A stretch of 64,000 nt of DNA from JAZDFP01 sp043801445 (GCA_043801445.1 JAZDMB010000038.1:10071-74070), one strand, 5' to 3'; shown: positions 42,301-51,442, counted from the stretch's first letter. Notes: generated by a model from the letters alone, not told the origin. Numbers and translations are program-made.

Positions 42301-43666
42301 TATTGATGGTGCCGGTATGGCAGAAGGAGGTATGCCATCAACTCCTCGTCAGACAAAAAGTTATCAACCACAGCTTAAAAAGGATGTGTCTTTGGATGAG
42401 AAATTTGCCAACCTGATGAGAAATTCACCGGAACGGTTATTGGACGACGATTCGCTGCAAATAGTTGAAGAGCTGCTGAATAATAATGACGTTGAAAAAA
42501 ATAACCAGTTTTATCAAAGGTTCTTGCAAAATTTAAGAGGCAGCAATCCGGAAATACGTTCTAAAACCCATACAGTTTACCAGAAACTGGTAAAAAAAGC
42601 AAAGCCTGAGATCCAGGCCTTTTTAATAAGTAAAACTTCTGATATTATCTTGGAGGAAATTAACCTTGAAAAGGTTCTAATGGTTTATAATGTTTTATTT
42701 AATTCGGCACTCCAACTTGCTACTTACTATTTAGAAAACGATGATTATAATGCATTAAAAGCCGTTATTACTACCATCTTGAAACGACAATCGGAGAAGG
42801 AAACGCCTGCCCGATCTGACGAGCGGTCAGGCGGGGATGATATAAAATATAAATTATTTACTGCTCTTAAGGAAAAGACAGCATTTACCGGATTTCTCAA
42901 GAACAGTTTTTCACCGGATATTAACATCAAAAATACGGTCCAGGAAATCATTCTATTATTTAATCCATTAATAATTCAGGATTTATTAAACCTCATCCAG
43001 ACAACGGAAGACCAGTTATTTCGTGAGGCGGTAGCGATAATTATAAATCAATTAGGACCGGAAGCTCATCAGCTGTTTATTAATGCACTAAAAACAGATA
43101 GTGATATTATTGAGATTAAACGGTTATTGAGAGTATCTCATTTGATACAAACCGAAGATATGGAAAATGTTATTAAGGGATTTATAAATGATGAACTTTA
43201 CGAAGACGCATTGTACGGTATCGCCAGATTTAATCGTCCGCAGGCTCTGCATATATTATTACCGTTACTTAATAATAAAAATAGTGTATTGGTTATGGCG
43301 GTTTTAGAAACTTTCGGAACACTTAAATATAAAGAATCTGTTGATTCGATTATAAATCTTCTTGAAAATGCCAATAATATAGAGATGCAGAAAAAAATCT
43401 GTAAGGTTTTAGTTCAATTGCAAGATGAAAAAGCAATACCGGTTTTAGCAAAACTTCTTTCGGCAAAACGGTTCTGGGGATTTATTGGCGGGGTTTCTGA
43501 TGAAATACGGGGAACAGCCGCCTGGGCATTGGGGCAAATCCAGACTTCTGAGGCGAAACAAATCTTAAACTTAGCCGTGAATGATAAAAGTCCGCATGTC
43601 AGCTCCATGGTTAAGCTTAGCCTTAAAAATTACGAGGAACAACCTAAACAAACACGAGATCAATAA
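39356..43666 (+). CDS. Giant GGDEF - ATPase - HEAT-repeat signalling protein
   Basis: A 1436-residue soluble protein. Residues 1-175 form a diguanylate cyclase domain with DELTNLYNRRFF and RYAGDEF (92-96), a natural A-GDEF variant; no RxxD inhibitory site is evident. Residues ~195-480 form a STAND/AAA-like ATPase with EEPTGFGKTR (P-loop, 225-234) and LLLIDEFQNID (Walker B). The middle holds two similar segments containing KNMRLYPDGSQL and ENIKLYPPGSQL. The C-terminal third is HEAT-like (RPQALHILLPLLNNKNSVLV). Repeat-derived insertions occur near residues 962-992 and 1150-1160 (PARSDERSGGD). Likely a c-di-GMP-producing or ligand-sensing hub; the trigger is unknown. Confidence 0.8.
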   Translation: MGIYSVKKEDLAELVFKDELTNLYNRRFFNQYLKEKFDWKGQSLLSLLMIDIDYFKKINDTYGHLEGDNILEQFGVIIKETVGDTGVSIRYAGDEFSVIILSDKKKSLELAQDLLHRVEKTAFRRRDVNAEPIAVSISIGIASFPDDAGAPLELIEQADKALYLSKHQGRNRVFAAGTFSDEDIVERDIFNNFPCPHFIGRQEVSQEIIQYLNPSSTDKNIFILIEEPTGFGKTRLLKELSSYQNAFAFYNPCNEIDTSVPYKPIISFLTTLAESRNSIINEILSQLSVEMLSELKGLIPQLGKNISLSQNVANKGNEQNRKLLFESLVYFLSLLSQKRPLLLLIDEFQNIDQATLLIIEALLEEEMGHYVIVAALRSGSIDLSLNQFLSKIENHKRLSLSCFNLERTAEMISKILPQRIATPSFDEKIQQLTKGNPLFIEEMLKYLMLKNLVKRKGKQWVFDIENIPSDIWSVDIDKIIQENIGLIETETKSVIEKATVIGQDIPLNLLNGVTYQNESETIDALDKAKRFHLIESTDSLKEDRVSFINKHLQEVVYQNIDEKERQALHQNVGEAAEKIYQDELDSAAPALAFHFAKAGDEKKALVYEERIENSAAGFFRRDEISGYYESHQGVIRSKIKEAIQPLSSKRMELIKDLLRNLVSTCKNMRLYPDGSQLITMAYTSLLKLMHGIFEEADIFTFSESKNILQINTVPLDSKNYGAAVIEFLALLKDHYIKNVTFRKGVTEQEIERFLRNLDKSSDKPFASSGYWNKFLDDNGISNIGITQQVFIAKREKGVSSSVSAAQEKIELDASLIVSIKDFFRYFCAAIENIKLYPPGSQLAIEAVKYVNKSIEDVFKHISVLNVGVSEGILLINGTPVNPRLLGSGSVTLAKIIRDYNLKSISFSKDILKEEMEMFIEILSKISVEETKEKSVKDWDTSLAQKNIVNIKIGAMVYVTADTRRSGPPPLGRGFASASAQPSIDGAGMAEGGMPSTPRQTKSYQPQLKKDVSLDEKFANLMRNSPERLLDDDSLQIVEELLNNNDVEKNNQFYQRFLQNLRGSNPEIRSKTHTVYQKLVKKAKPEIQAFLISKTSDIILEEINLEKVLMVYNVLFNSALQLATYYLENDDYNALKAVITTILKRQSEKETPARSDERSGGDDIKYKLFTALKEKTAFTGFLKNSFSPDINIKNTVQEIILLFNPLIIQDLLNLIQTTEDQLFREAVAIIINQLGPEAHQLFINALKTDSDIIEIKRLLRVSHLIQTEDMENVIKGFINDELYEDALYGIARFNRPQALHILLPLLNNKNSVLVMAVLETFGTLKYKESVDSIINLLENANNIEMQKKICKVLVQLQDEKAIPVLAKLLSAKRFWGFIGGVSDEIRGTAAWALGQIQTSEAKQILNLAVNDKSPHVSSMVKLSLKNYEEQPKQTRDQ
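42806..42835. repeat. GC-rich palindrome in GGDEF-HEAT gene
   Basis: CCTGCCCGATCTGACGAGCG... is translated in frame as PARSDERSGG. It looks like the 36-bp family with 12 bp (four codons) fewer in the centre. Another palindromic stretch, GGCGGAGCGGTCCTCCGCC (42244-42262), is translated upstream in the same gene. Confidence 0.7.
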
Positions 43667-43731
43667 GATATCAGGGCTGGCGAACAAGATAATCATTCTT
43701 AATATTTTACCAGTACGGGTGGAGTGATAAA

Positions 43732-44388
43732 ATGAAAATAAAGTGGTTCGGTCATTCGGCATTTGCCATTACTTCACAGTCTGGAAAAACATTGGTTACA
43801 GACCCGTATGAAGCCGGCTGCTATAACGGTGCCGTCGGTTATTTACCCATAAATATCACGGCTGATATTGTTACTATTTCACACGATCATGCTGATCATA
43901 GTTATACAAGAACTATTCAAGGAAACCCTAAAATAATAAACCGGAAGGGTGATTACGAAGCTGGTGGTATAAAAATCAAAGGCATCCAGGTTTATCACGA
44001 TACCAAGCAAGGTAAGGAACGTGGTAATAATATTATCTTTATCTATGAGGTCGACGGGCTCAAGGTTGCCCATTTAGGCGATCTTGGACACACCTTATCA
44101 GAAAAAGAGACGGATGTATTGAATAATGTTGACATTCTTCTTATTCCTATTGGAGGTTATTTTACTATAGATGCTGTACAGGCTACAAATATTATTGAGA
44201 ATCTTAAGCCGAGAATAATTATTCCGATGCACTACAAAACCGAGGTGCTCAATTTTCCTATTGCTAATGTTGATGAATTTCTTAAAGGCAAAAAGTCAAT
44301 AAGGAAATTGTCATCTGTTGAATTCTCAATCACAAAAGAAAATCTGCCGGTTGAACCGGAAATCTGGGTTTTGCAGTATGTAAAATGA
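43732..44388 (+). CDS. UPF0173 metallo-beta-lactamase-fold hydrolase
   Basis: A 218-residue cytoplasmic protein of the UPF0173 family of metal-dependent hydrolases. It begins MKIKWFGHSAFAIT, and the metal motif HDHADH is complete; GDLGHTLS and IPIGGYFTID are further family motifs, with IIPMHYKT near the end. The natural substrate is unknown. It lies 66 bp after the GGDEF-HEAT gene and 51 bp before sucC, all on the plus strand. Confidence 0.93.
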   Translation: MKIKWFGHSAFAITSQSGKTLVTDPYEAGCYNGAVGYLPINITADIVTISHDHADHSYTRTIQGNPKIINRKGDYEAGGIKIKGIQVYHDTKQGKERGNNIIFIYEVDGLKVAHLGDLGHTLSEKETDVLNNVDILLIPIGGYFTIDAVQATNIIENLKPRIIIPMHYKTEVLNFPIANVDEFLKGKKSIRKLSSVEFSITKENLPVEPEIWVLQYVK

Positions 44389-44398
44389 TGATTTTTAG

Positions 44399-44427
44399 TT
44401 GATTTCTTAGAGAGAATAATTTAATAT
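44399..44427 (+). promoter_or_regulatory. Putative promoter of sucCD-nadC
   Basis: TTGATT (44399-44404) and TAATAT (44422-44427) are separated by 17 bp, 12 bp before the sucC ATG. If used, the leader would be very short. Weak, consensus-based call. Confidence 0.35.
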
Positions 44428-44438
44428 ATTAAATACTT

Positions 44439-45629
44439 ATGAATCTGCATGAATATCAGGCAAAACAACTTCTGGTGAAATACAACATTAAAACACCTAG
44501 GGGATTAGTTATTAGCGAGCCAAGTCAGGCAAGAGAGGCATTTAAACAATTAAATCTTTCCAATGCAGTAGTCAAAGCTCAAATTCATTCCGGTGGTCGA
44601 GGTAAAGTTGGTGCTATTAAAGTAGTAAACACTCCTGATGAAGCAGCAAAAGCCGCTTATGACCTTATCGGTAAAACTATTGTTACACATCAAACAGGTT
44701 CAATCGGTAAGCCAATCAAAAAAGTGCTTATTGAGGAAACTCTTCCTATAGAAAAAGAATTATATTTGGGTATTGTAATTGATCGTAAAAAGGCATGTCC
44801 TGTTTTGATGGCTTCGGCTGAAGGCGGAATGGAAATAGAAGAACTTGCCCGGACATCACCGGAAAAGATTATCAAATACGAGATGCATCCATATCTTGGA
44901 TTGCAGCCATATCAGGCAAGGGAATTGATTTATGCGTTGGATATTCCCCAATTGCAGGATAAATGCAAGGTGGATATTGTCAAATCAGGCATTAATTTAT
45001 TACTTTCCTTCAGCCGTTTATTTATTGAGAACGATTGTAGTCTGGCTGAAATAAATCCTTTGATTATTGATTTGAGTGCCGGATTAATCGCCCTTGATGC
45101 TAAGATAAATCTGGATGACCGTGCTTTATTCCGTCACAAGGACTTATTGGAATGGCGTGATATTTCTCAGGAACATCTGTTGGAATACGAGGCATCCAAA
45201 TACGACCTTTCCTATATCGGATTAGATGGTAATATCGGTTGCATGGTTAATGGAGCCGGATTGGCAATGGCTACTATGGATCTGATAAAACTTCACGGCG
45301 GAGAACCGGCTAATTTCTTGGATGTGGGTGGCGGCGCTACAAAAGAACAGGTTTGCAATGCTTTTAAGATACTGGTTTCCAATAAAAATGTCAAAGCCAT
45401 CCTTGTCAATATATTCGGTGGCATTATGAAATGTGATATTATTGCCGAAGGAATTATCGCGGCGGTGAAAGAAGTCGGTTTGAATTTATCATTGGTTGTT
45501 CGGTTGGAAGGAACTAATGTAGAAATAGGCAAGGACATCCTGAGAAAATCAGGATTGAATATTATTTCCGCCGATACGATGAATGATGCAGCGAAAAAAG
45601 TGGTTCAACTAAGTCTAAAAACAAAATGA
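44439..45629 (+). CDS. sucC: Succinyl-CoA synthetase beta subunit
   Basis: ADP- or GDP-forming subunit of succinyl-CoA synthetase in the TCA cycle. It begins MNLHEYQAKQLLVKYNI and carries the ATP-grasp domain (KAQIHSGGRGKVGAIK), then the C-terminal nucleotide/CoA-ligase domain (NGAGLAMATMDLIKLHGG, LVNIFGGIMKCD). The length (396 aa) is normal. It overlaps sucD by 4 bp (ATGA), so the pair is translationally coupled. The nucleotide specificity was not determined. Confidence 0.97.
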   Translation: MNLHEYQAKQLLVKYNIKTPRGLVISEPSQAREAFKQLNLSNAVVKAQIHSGGRGKVGAIKVVNTPDEAAKAAYDLIGKTIVTHQTGSIGKPIKKVLIEETLPIEKELYLGIVIDRKKACPVLMASAEGGMEIEELARTSPEKIIKYEMHPYLGLQPYQARELIYALDIPQLQDKCKVDIVKSGINLLLSFSRLFIENDCSLAEINPLIIDLSAGLIALDAKINLDDRALFRHKDLLEWRDISQEHLLEYEASKYDLSYIGLDGNIGCMVNGAGLAMATMDLIKLHGGEPANFLDVGGGATKEQVCNAFKILVSNKNVKAILVNIFGGIMKCDIIAEGIIAAVKEVGLNLSLVVRLEGTNVEIGKDILRKSGLNIISADTMNDAAKKVVQLSLKTK

Positions 45630-46501
45630 GTATATTAGTAAATAAAAATACAAAAGTTTTAGTTCAGGGTATTACCGGTAGCGCTGGTAGTTTTCACGCC
45701 CAACAGATGTTAGAATACGGCACGAAGATTGTAGCTGGTGTGACTCCCGGAAAAGGAGGGACCAAATTCATTGATAAAGTTCCGATATTTGATACGGTTC
45801 GTCAGGCGGTTAATGATACCGGTGCAGATACCAGTGTCATTTTTGTTCCTCCTGCCTTTGCATCTGATGCGCTTTATGAAGCCGCTGATTCCGGTATAAA
45901 ACTGGTCGTATGTATAACAGAGGGAATCCCAACTCTGGATATGGTTAAGGTCTATAAGTTTTATAAGGACAAGAGAATTCGTCTTATAGGTCCTAATGGA
46001 CCAGGTATTATTACACCCGGCGAATGCAAGATCGGTATTATGCCCGGCTATATTCACAAACCGGGAAATATCGGAATAATTTCCCGCAGCGGAACCCTTA
46101 CTTATGAGGCAGTCTGGCAAATAACTAATTTAGGTTTAGGCCAATCGACCTGCTTAGGCATCGGTGGTGATTCTATTATCGGCACGTCTTTTATAGATGC
46201 ACTGGAATTATTCCAGAAAGATGAAATAACTCAAGCTATAGTTATGATAGGCGAAATTGGCGGAACAATGGAAGAGGAAGCCGCAGATTATATTAAACAA
46301 AACGTAACTAAACTGGTAGTTGCTTTTATTGCTGGTAAGACTGCGCCTAAAGGCAAAAGGATGGGGCATGCCGGAGCTATTATCTCGGGTGGTAAAGGCA
46401 CGGCTCAGGAAAAGATAGAAAAGCTCTTGGCTTGTGGTATTACTGTTGTGCCAAATCCAGCAGATATAGGAAAAACCGTTGCTCAAGTCTTAAAAGTCTA
46501 A
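45626..46501 (+). CDS. sucD: Succinyl-CoA synthetase alpha subunit
   Basis: CoA-binding, phosphohistidine-carrying subunit. The N-terminal Rossmann motif is KVLVQGITGSAGSFHAQQML and the active-site histidine lies in GHAGAIISGGKGTAQEK. GPNGPGIITPGECKIGIMPG is also typical. Full length at 291 residues. It overlaps sucC and is followed by nadC with 4 bp between stop and start. Confidence 0.97.
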   Translation: MSILVNKNTKVLVQGITGSAGSFHAQQMLEYGTKIVAGVTPGKGGTKFIDKVPIFDTVRQAVNDTGADTSVIFVPPAFASDALYEAADSGIKLVVCITEGIPTLDMVKVYKFYKDKRIRLIGPNGPGIITPGECKIGIMPGYIHKPGNIGIISRSGTLTYEAVWQITNLGLGQSTCLGIGGDSIIGTSFIDALELFQKDEITQAIVMIGEIGGTMEEEAADYIKQNVTKLVVAFIAGKTAPKGKRMGHAGAIISGGKGTAQEKIEKLLACGITVVPNPADIGKTVAQVLKV

Positions 46502-46505
46502 CGCT

Positions 46506-47405
46506 ATGAGCTCTAAAAACCCCATAAATTATATAAACTATTTAATCGAACTTGCTTTAAAAGAAGATATAGGTAAAGGTGATATTACTACTCACGTCTT
46601 GATACCAAAGAACCAAAAAAGCACCGCAATAATTACTGCAAAAGAAGATGCTATTGTTGCCGGATTGCCGATTATTAAACTAATCTACCGAAGACTTTCT
46701 CGTGATATTAAAGTTACCCCCACAGTAAAAGAAGGCTCATCAATCAAAAAAGGCAGTCTCCTTGCGGTCGTTGAAGGTAACACCAAAGCTATTTTGAGCG
46801 GTGAGAGAACCGTCCTGAATTTCCTGCAACGGCTATCAGGTATAGCTACTCTGACCAATCAATTTGTCAGAAAGGTTTCAGGATATAAAGTGCAAATTCT
46901 TGATACGCGCAAGACTGTTCCCGGTTTGAGAATACTGGATAAATATGCAGTCAAAACCGGCGGCGGAAATAACCACCGGTTCGGATTAGATGATGCGATC
47001 CTGATTAAAAATAATCATCTTAGCGCCTTAAATCCTAAAAAGACAGAGAAGTTTTCATCGACTCTCAAAGCATTAGAAATTATCTATCAGTCAAGGATAG
47101 CTAAACTAAAACCTATTGAAATAGAAGTAAGGAATCTTAATGAATTTTCCATAGCGCTGATTTTCCTAACAGATAAAGCAATCCCTAAATCTTTTATTAT
47201 GCTGGATAATATGACGCCTAAAGATATAAAAGAAGCCGTTGCTATACGCAATAAGATCAACAGAAAAATTATGTTGGAAGCATCAGGCGGTATCACTCTT
47301 AATAATATCAGACAATTTGCCGCTACCGGAGTTGATTATATTTCTGTCGGCGCCCTGACCCACTCCCCCAAAGCACTGGATATCTCATTGCAAATAAAGC
47401 ATTAG
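46506..47405 (+). CDS. nadC: Nicotinate-nucleotide pyrophosphorylase (carboxylating)
   Basis: Quinolinate phosphoribosyltransferase, converting quinolinate and PRPP to nicotinate mononucleotide in NAD synthesis. Diagnostic motifs: EDIGKGDITT near the N-terminus, GERTVLNFLQRLSGIAT, RKTVPGLRILDKYAVKTGGG and EASGGITLNNI. 299 residues. Third gene of the sucC-sucD-nadC run. nadA and nadB are not in the window. Confidence 0.96.
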   Translation: MSSKNPINYINYLIELALKEDIGKGDITTHVLIPKNQKSTAIITAKEDAIVAGLPIIKLIYRRLSRDIKVTPTVKEGSSIKKGSLLAVVEGNTKAILSGERTVLNFLQRLSGIATLTNQFVRKVSGYKVQILDTRKTVPGLRILDKYAVKTGGGNNHRFGLDDAILIKNNHLSALNPKKTEKFSSTLKALEIIYQSRIAKLKPIEIEVRNLNEFSIALIFLTDKAIPKSFIMLDNMTPKDIKEAVAIRNKINRKIMLEASGGITLNNIRQFAATGVDYISVGALTHSPKALDISLQIKH

Positions 47406-48094
47406 TTACTTGAGGTACAGGAAAGTATAATTTGGTAAACTCCCGCCCCGAAGGGCGAGGTTCTCCAGTATGGGCGACATCATCAGCTAAATATTGAGCG
47501 AAGCCGAAGTATAAAATCACAGAGATAACTTGTAGAACTATAGAAAATCATGAGACTTTTTTTGTTTTTCTGGATTTCTTATATCTTTATAATTGCGTAC
47601 TCTCTGCTTGACTGTGGTCAGGCGGTGATTAGCCTTCGTATGGGTTAGTAAAATATCCCCAGAATTGGAATTGCTGTTATGAAGTTAAAATCGGGGCGAG
47701 TGGATTTGAACCACCGACCTCTTGGTCCCGAACCAAGCGCTCTAGCCAGGCTGAGCCACGCCCCGTTGTTGCGAATAGAAAATATCTAAACAATTACCGA
47801 TTTCCGTTATATAAATAAAATATCTCGTTAGGAATAAAACATTTCCGTTATTTCTAACAAAACATATCTTTCAAATTAAAATAGCATCTCTAATTAATTG
47901 AGTCAAGTAATAATTGGCAGAACTGTTTTGTCACTCCCGAATGGTTTAGTCGTGATGTTTCTGGTTTATTCAACCGGAAAGATTTCTTTAACTTTAGTCG
48001 CGGTCGGTAAGACGAATATTTTTTTACCAGTGCCTTTGTCTTTCACAGGATCATGTCAAATGGCTGGTTCTTTTTATGGCAGGTAGCACAATTA
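47406..48094. other. Intergenic region around tRNA-Pro
   Basis: Apart from the tRNA-Pro gene, no coding sequence is supported here. CGCCCCGAAGGGCG (about 47443-47456) forms a short hairpin after nadC, and AT-rich sequence with repeated ATTTCCGTTAT (about 47798 and 47849) lies beyond the tRNA. An open frame at 47898-48086 has no supporting features. Confidence 0.5.
47692..47765 (-). tRNA. tRNA-Pro (anticodon CGG)
   Basis: A 74-nt cloverleaf. Acceptor arms CGGGGCG and CGCCCCG pair perfectly; the anticodon stem CTTGG/CCAAG encloses loop TTCGGGA with anticodon CGG, reading CCG codons. The T arm has GGTGG TTCAAAT CCACT. No CCA is encoded at the 3' end. Confidence 0.93.
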
Positions 48095-49906
48095 TTACTT
48101 CCCATCTTTTCCATCGGTTATTACTATCTTGAGTGGTTTGGTTGCACGGCGCAGAAACAAAATGGCAAAACAGGTGTCTTGAATATTTCCATTATTCCAG
48201 GAACTGTCTTGTTTTTGTTCTCTTAACAAATACTGAGCACCGAGAGGATACCATTCGTTTTTACCGAATGACTCGGTATTTAAAAGAACCCCAGCCCGTT
48301 CTAAAGCATATAGATAGTAATAAAGCCATGAGGTGGAAAGAGGCGGATTTTCTGAGACACTGAAATTTTTGGAGAGCCAATCAATTCCTTTTTTTATTCT
48401 TATATCTTCTTTTATATTTTTATTCTGATAAAAAAGACATATAGCAAGTCCTCCCAAACCGCCAGCAGTCATACTACCGTAACTATGGTCACTAGGAAGT
48501 GTATATTCCCATCCCCCATCAGAGTTCTGAGCCTGTTTAAGGTGTTTTCCGGCATCAGCCCAGACTTTCAGGGGAATTTCTATATCGGCATCAGCACAAG
48601 CCCGCAAGCCCAGTAAGGCGTATTGGGTACAGGAATTATCATAATCAGTATCGGGTCTTCTGGGAGGTATTCTAATCTGTATCTTTTTTACCGCTATCGT
48701 AGATGCTTCATCTGTTGGTGTAATAGGTTTGGGCGAATCAGTATTTATAAATTTTTGTATCGGTGTCCCGTAATGCCAATTTCCGTTAAGTGATTGATTG
48801 GTTAATAAAAATTCAGCGCATTGAACAATACGCTCAAGATATTTTACCCTGTCTAATTCTGATAAAGCCATTGCAGTAAGGGCAACACGATAGGTATTAT
48901 CTAATTCTTTGTTGAGTATCTTGTCTGAAAATACTTGCATCAGTGATTGGGGTATCTGAACACCGCTTTTAATCAGAGTATAAAAAACCAATTCACTATC
49001 ATATTCGTCTTGTGTACTACAGTATTGAATAAGAAAATCAACACCTTTTACAATCGCATCATCTATTTCCTGTTGTGTTATGGGCTGGGCCAGCCACCAT
49101 TTTTCCCATGCACTAAAATTGGTTTTGTATTTTTGGCCCGTTATCTTTTCTAATGTTTGCCCGATTCCCTTCTTTATTTCTTCTCTTTTTTCCTCATCAA
49201 TCAGTTTTATTAGCCACCATATTTTTTTCCTTTCCATTGGTTTTAATTCGGATAAACAATTTAAGGCAAACTTGCTAATATCCGAGTCGGCGTCTTGAAC
49301 CATATCCACCATTATATCAACTGATTTGGAAGAAAAATATCTGTATAATACGTCAAGAGCTGAAAGTCTGAGAAAAGATTTCTCCTCTTTAGTAAAATCA
49401 GTTACCATCTTAATAATAGACTCGTTTTGAGATGATTTGGCGATCATTCTTAATGTATCAATGAATCTTGATTTGGTAAGTTCTTGGTTGATTGATTTTT
49501 TATAGTTTTGCAACATCCATTCCATGTAATTTTGCTGAACAAGGAATTTTGCCAATAATTCTTTTGTAGTTATAGCCACTGCTTCATCTTCTTCAACGGA
49601 CAACACCTGCAGTAGAAATTCCATTGTTTCAACCGCATATTTCATATCTGAGATTAACAGCTTGTTATAGAGTTGTGTATCTATGAACTCAATGGCGTTA
49701 TTTCTTTTGACAGGAGAATTGTTATTATACAATTTTAAGAATATAGAGCGTTTATCTTTCCACTCAGAAGAAGATAATGGCTGAAGTTGATCGGATTTAT
49801 TAACTTCACCGGGGTAAAGAAATGAATTGATAAGAAAATATATTACACTGATGAGTATTATAGGAATGTATCGTTTTGATATAGAATGATGATATTTTTG
49901 AAGCAT
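48095..49906 (-). CDS. Exported HEAT - alpha/alpha-toroid repeat protein
   Basis: A ~603-residue protein. The start at 49906 gives MLQKYHHSISKRYIPIILIS followed by a hydrophobic helix; an ATG at 49948 adds residues encoded by palindromes. Residues ~60-265 look like HEAT/armadillo helices (RSIFLKLYNNNSPVKRNNAI; ADSDISKFALNCLSELKP). From about residue 275 a squalene-cyclase-like toroid follows with LNGNWHYGT, NSDGGWEYTLP and EQKQDSSWNNGN repeats, and DYDNSCTQYALLGLRA in common with the gene at 14787. Export or membrane anchoring is inferred. Function unknown; the fusion of HEAT and toroid modules is unusual. Confidence 0.78.
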   Translation of the reverse strand: MLQKYHHSISKRYIPIILISVIYFLINSFLYPGEVNKSDQLQPLSSSEWKDKRSIFLKLYNNNSPVKRNNAIEFIDTQLYNKLLISDMKYAVETMEFLLQVLSVEEDEAVAITTKELLAKFLVQQNYMEWMLQNYKKSINQELTKSRFIDTLRMIAKSSQNESIIKMVTDFTKEEKSFLRLSALDVLYRYFSSKSVDIMVDMVQDADSDISKFALNCLSELKPMERKKIWWLIKLIDEEKREEIKKGIGQTLEKITGQKYKTNFSAWEKWWLAQPITQQEIDDAIVKGVDFLIQYCSTQDEYDSELVFYTLIKSGVQIPQSLMQVFSDKILNKELDNTYRVALTAMALSELDRVKYLERIVQCAEFLLTNQSLNGNWHYGTPIQKFINTDSPKPITPTDEASTIAVKKIQIRIPPRRPDTDYDNSCTQYALLGLRACADADIEIPLKVWADAGKHLKQAQNSDGGWEYTLPSDHSYGSMTAGGLGGLAICLFYQNKNIKEDIRIKKGIDWLSKNFSVSENPPLSTSWLYYYLYALERAGVLLNTESFGKNEWYPLGAQYLLREQKQDSSWNNGNIQDTCFAILFLRRATKPLKIVITDGKDGK

Positions 49907-49984
49907 ATCGTCCCTATTAGCGGGATCTGTTGTCCAGAGAGACAACACCCGGCACCCGTACGGATACGGTGTATCTTTCCTGAC

Positions 49985-51427
49985 TTATTTTACCCCGATC
50001 GTAACATTATGGAATCTGGCTGGTGAACAGCCGTGGGACATCTCAGCGGTTTGAGGCGGTTCTCCTTTTCCGCAATTAGGCACTCCCCAGAGAACCCAAT
50101 GTTTATCGTTGCATATAGCGTTACAGGAGTTCCAGAATTCAGGTGTGATTCCCTGATAATTGGGATATTTTACCATTCGAGTCTTTTTACCGTTTTTTAT
50201 TTCCCACCCAATTTCACAACCAAACTGAAAGTTAAGTCTCATCTGGTCTATACTCCATGATTTATTAGTATCCATATAGATGCCATCTTTAGTGTCTTTA
50301 ATTAAGTCATCCAACTCCCATACACCTGGCATAAGAGAAATATTATTATTACGAATTATCGGGATACGGGAAAATCCGTCAGCTCGACAACAACCTCTGC
50401 TTGTGTTATCAGCAACTTTCAAAGCCACTTCGCGATTGGTTTGATAACCGCAAAAGATACCATTGCGAATAAGATGCCAACGTTGCGCTTTAACGCCGTC
50501 GTCATCATAACCGACAGTAGCCATTCCACCGGGCACTGTTCCATCTGCAACCAGATTAACAATATTTGAGCCGAACTTGAAGTTACCATATTTTTCAGGG
50601 GTAAGAAAACTTCTGCCGGCATAACTTTCTTCCATTCCTAAAACCCTGTCAAGTTCAGTGGGATGTCCCACAGATTCATGAATCTGGAGAGCTAATTGAG
50701 AGCCTCCCAATATCAAATCCTTTTTGCCGGCTGGACAGCGTGGTGCTTTAAGCAATGCAACTGCCTCGCAACGAATTCGCTCGGCATTTTCTATTAAGGG
50801 TAATGACTTTATCAGTTCATAACCCATCGAACAATATTGCCCACCGAATGAACTGGGAAATGAACGAGTTTGGGTATCACCGAAACCAACAGCTGTGGCA
50901 GAATATCCTGCGCCGCTGCGTAAAAGGATTTGTTCTATAAAACTACCTTCTGAGGTCGCTAAGAATTGGTGCTCACGATGAAAACTCATACCGGCAAAAG
51001 AAACTTTTATGGCTTTATTTGCGCGTAGAACGCGGTCAATCTTTAATAATAAATCTATTTTTTCATCTTTACTCACTGTAAATGGATCAATAATATATGG
51101 GGTTTGCCAAAAATCATTATATGTTTTTTCTTTAGTAAGCCGAACATCTTCTTTTTTCAATGATGCAGAAGAAAGAGCGATTTCTAAAGCTAATGCGGCT
51201 GTTTTTACTATATCATTACGGGTAATTTGAGAAGTAGAAGCAAAACCCCAGGCGCCATTTGCCAGAACCCGAATACCCGCCCCCAATGTTTCAGATTGTT
51301 CGAAAACACTAATTTTGCCATTACGTACATAAATATCTTCTGTTTTGAGATTAATAATTCTGATATCGGTGTATGTGGCACCGCGCTTTTTTGCAGTATC
51401 TAACGCTAAATTACATAGTTCTTTCAT
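49985..51427 (-). CDS. tldD: TldD metalloprotease family protein
   Basis: Subunit of the TldD/TldE-type metalloprotease. The HExxxH zinc motif is intact in QIHESVGHPTE, and the upstream domain contains VRNGKISVFEQSETLGAGIR. The start at 51427 (MKELCNLALDTAKKRGATY) fits the family; the ATG at 51457 adds ten residues from repeat sequence. About 480 residues, full length. The TldE/PmbA partner is not adjacent. Confidence 0.9.
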   Translation of the reverse strand: MKELCNLALDTAKKRGATYTDIRIINLKTEDIYVRNGKISVFEQSETLGAGIRVLANGAWGFASTSQITRNDIVKTAALALEIALSSASLKKEDVRLTKEKTYNDFWQTPYIIDPFTVSKDEKIDLLLKIDRVLRANKAIKVSFAGMSFHREHQFLATSEGSFIEQILLRSGAGYSATAVGFGDTQTRSFPSSFGGQYCSMGYELIKSLPLIENAERIRCEAVALLKAPRCPAGKKDLILGGSQLALQIHESVGHPTELDRVLGMEESYAGRSFLTPEKYGNFKFGSNIVNLVADGTVPGGMATVGYDDDGVKAQRWHLIRNGIFCGYQTNREVALKVADNTSRGCCRADGFSRIPIIRNNNISLMPGVWELDDLIKDTKDGIYMDTNKSWSIDQMRLNFQFGCEIGWEIKNGKKTRMVKYPNYQGITPEFWNSCNAICNDKHWVLWGVPNCGKGEPPQTAEMSHGCSPARFHNVTIGVK

Positions 51428-51442
51428 AAAATATAGATTAAG

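Noticed and set aside
47898..48086. Plus-strand open frame of 62 codons
   Set aside because: No ribosome-binding site, no recognisable motif, and it lies in AT-rich noncoding sequence after a tRNA.
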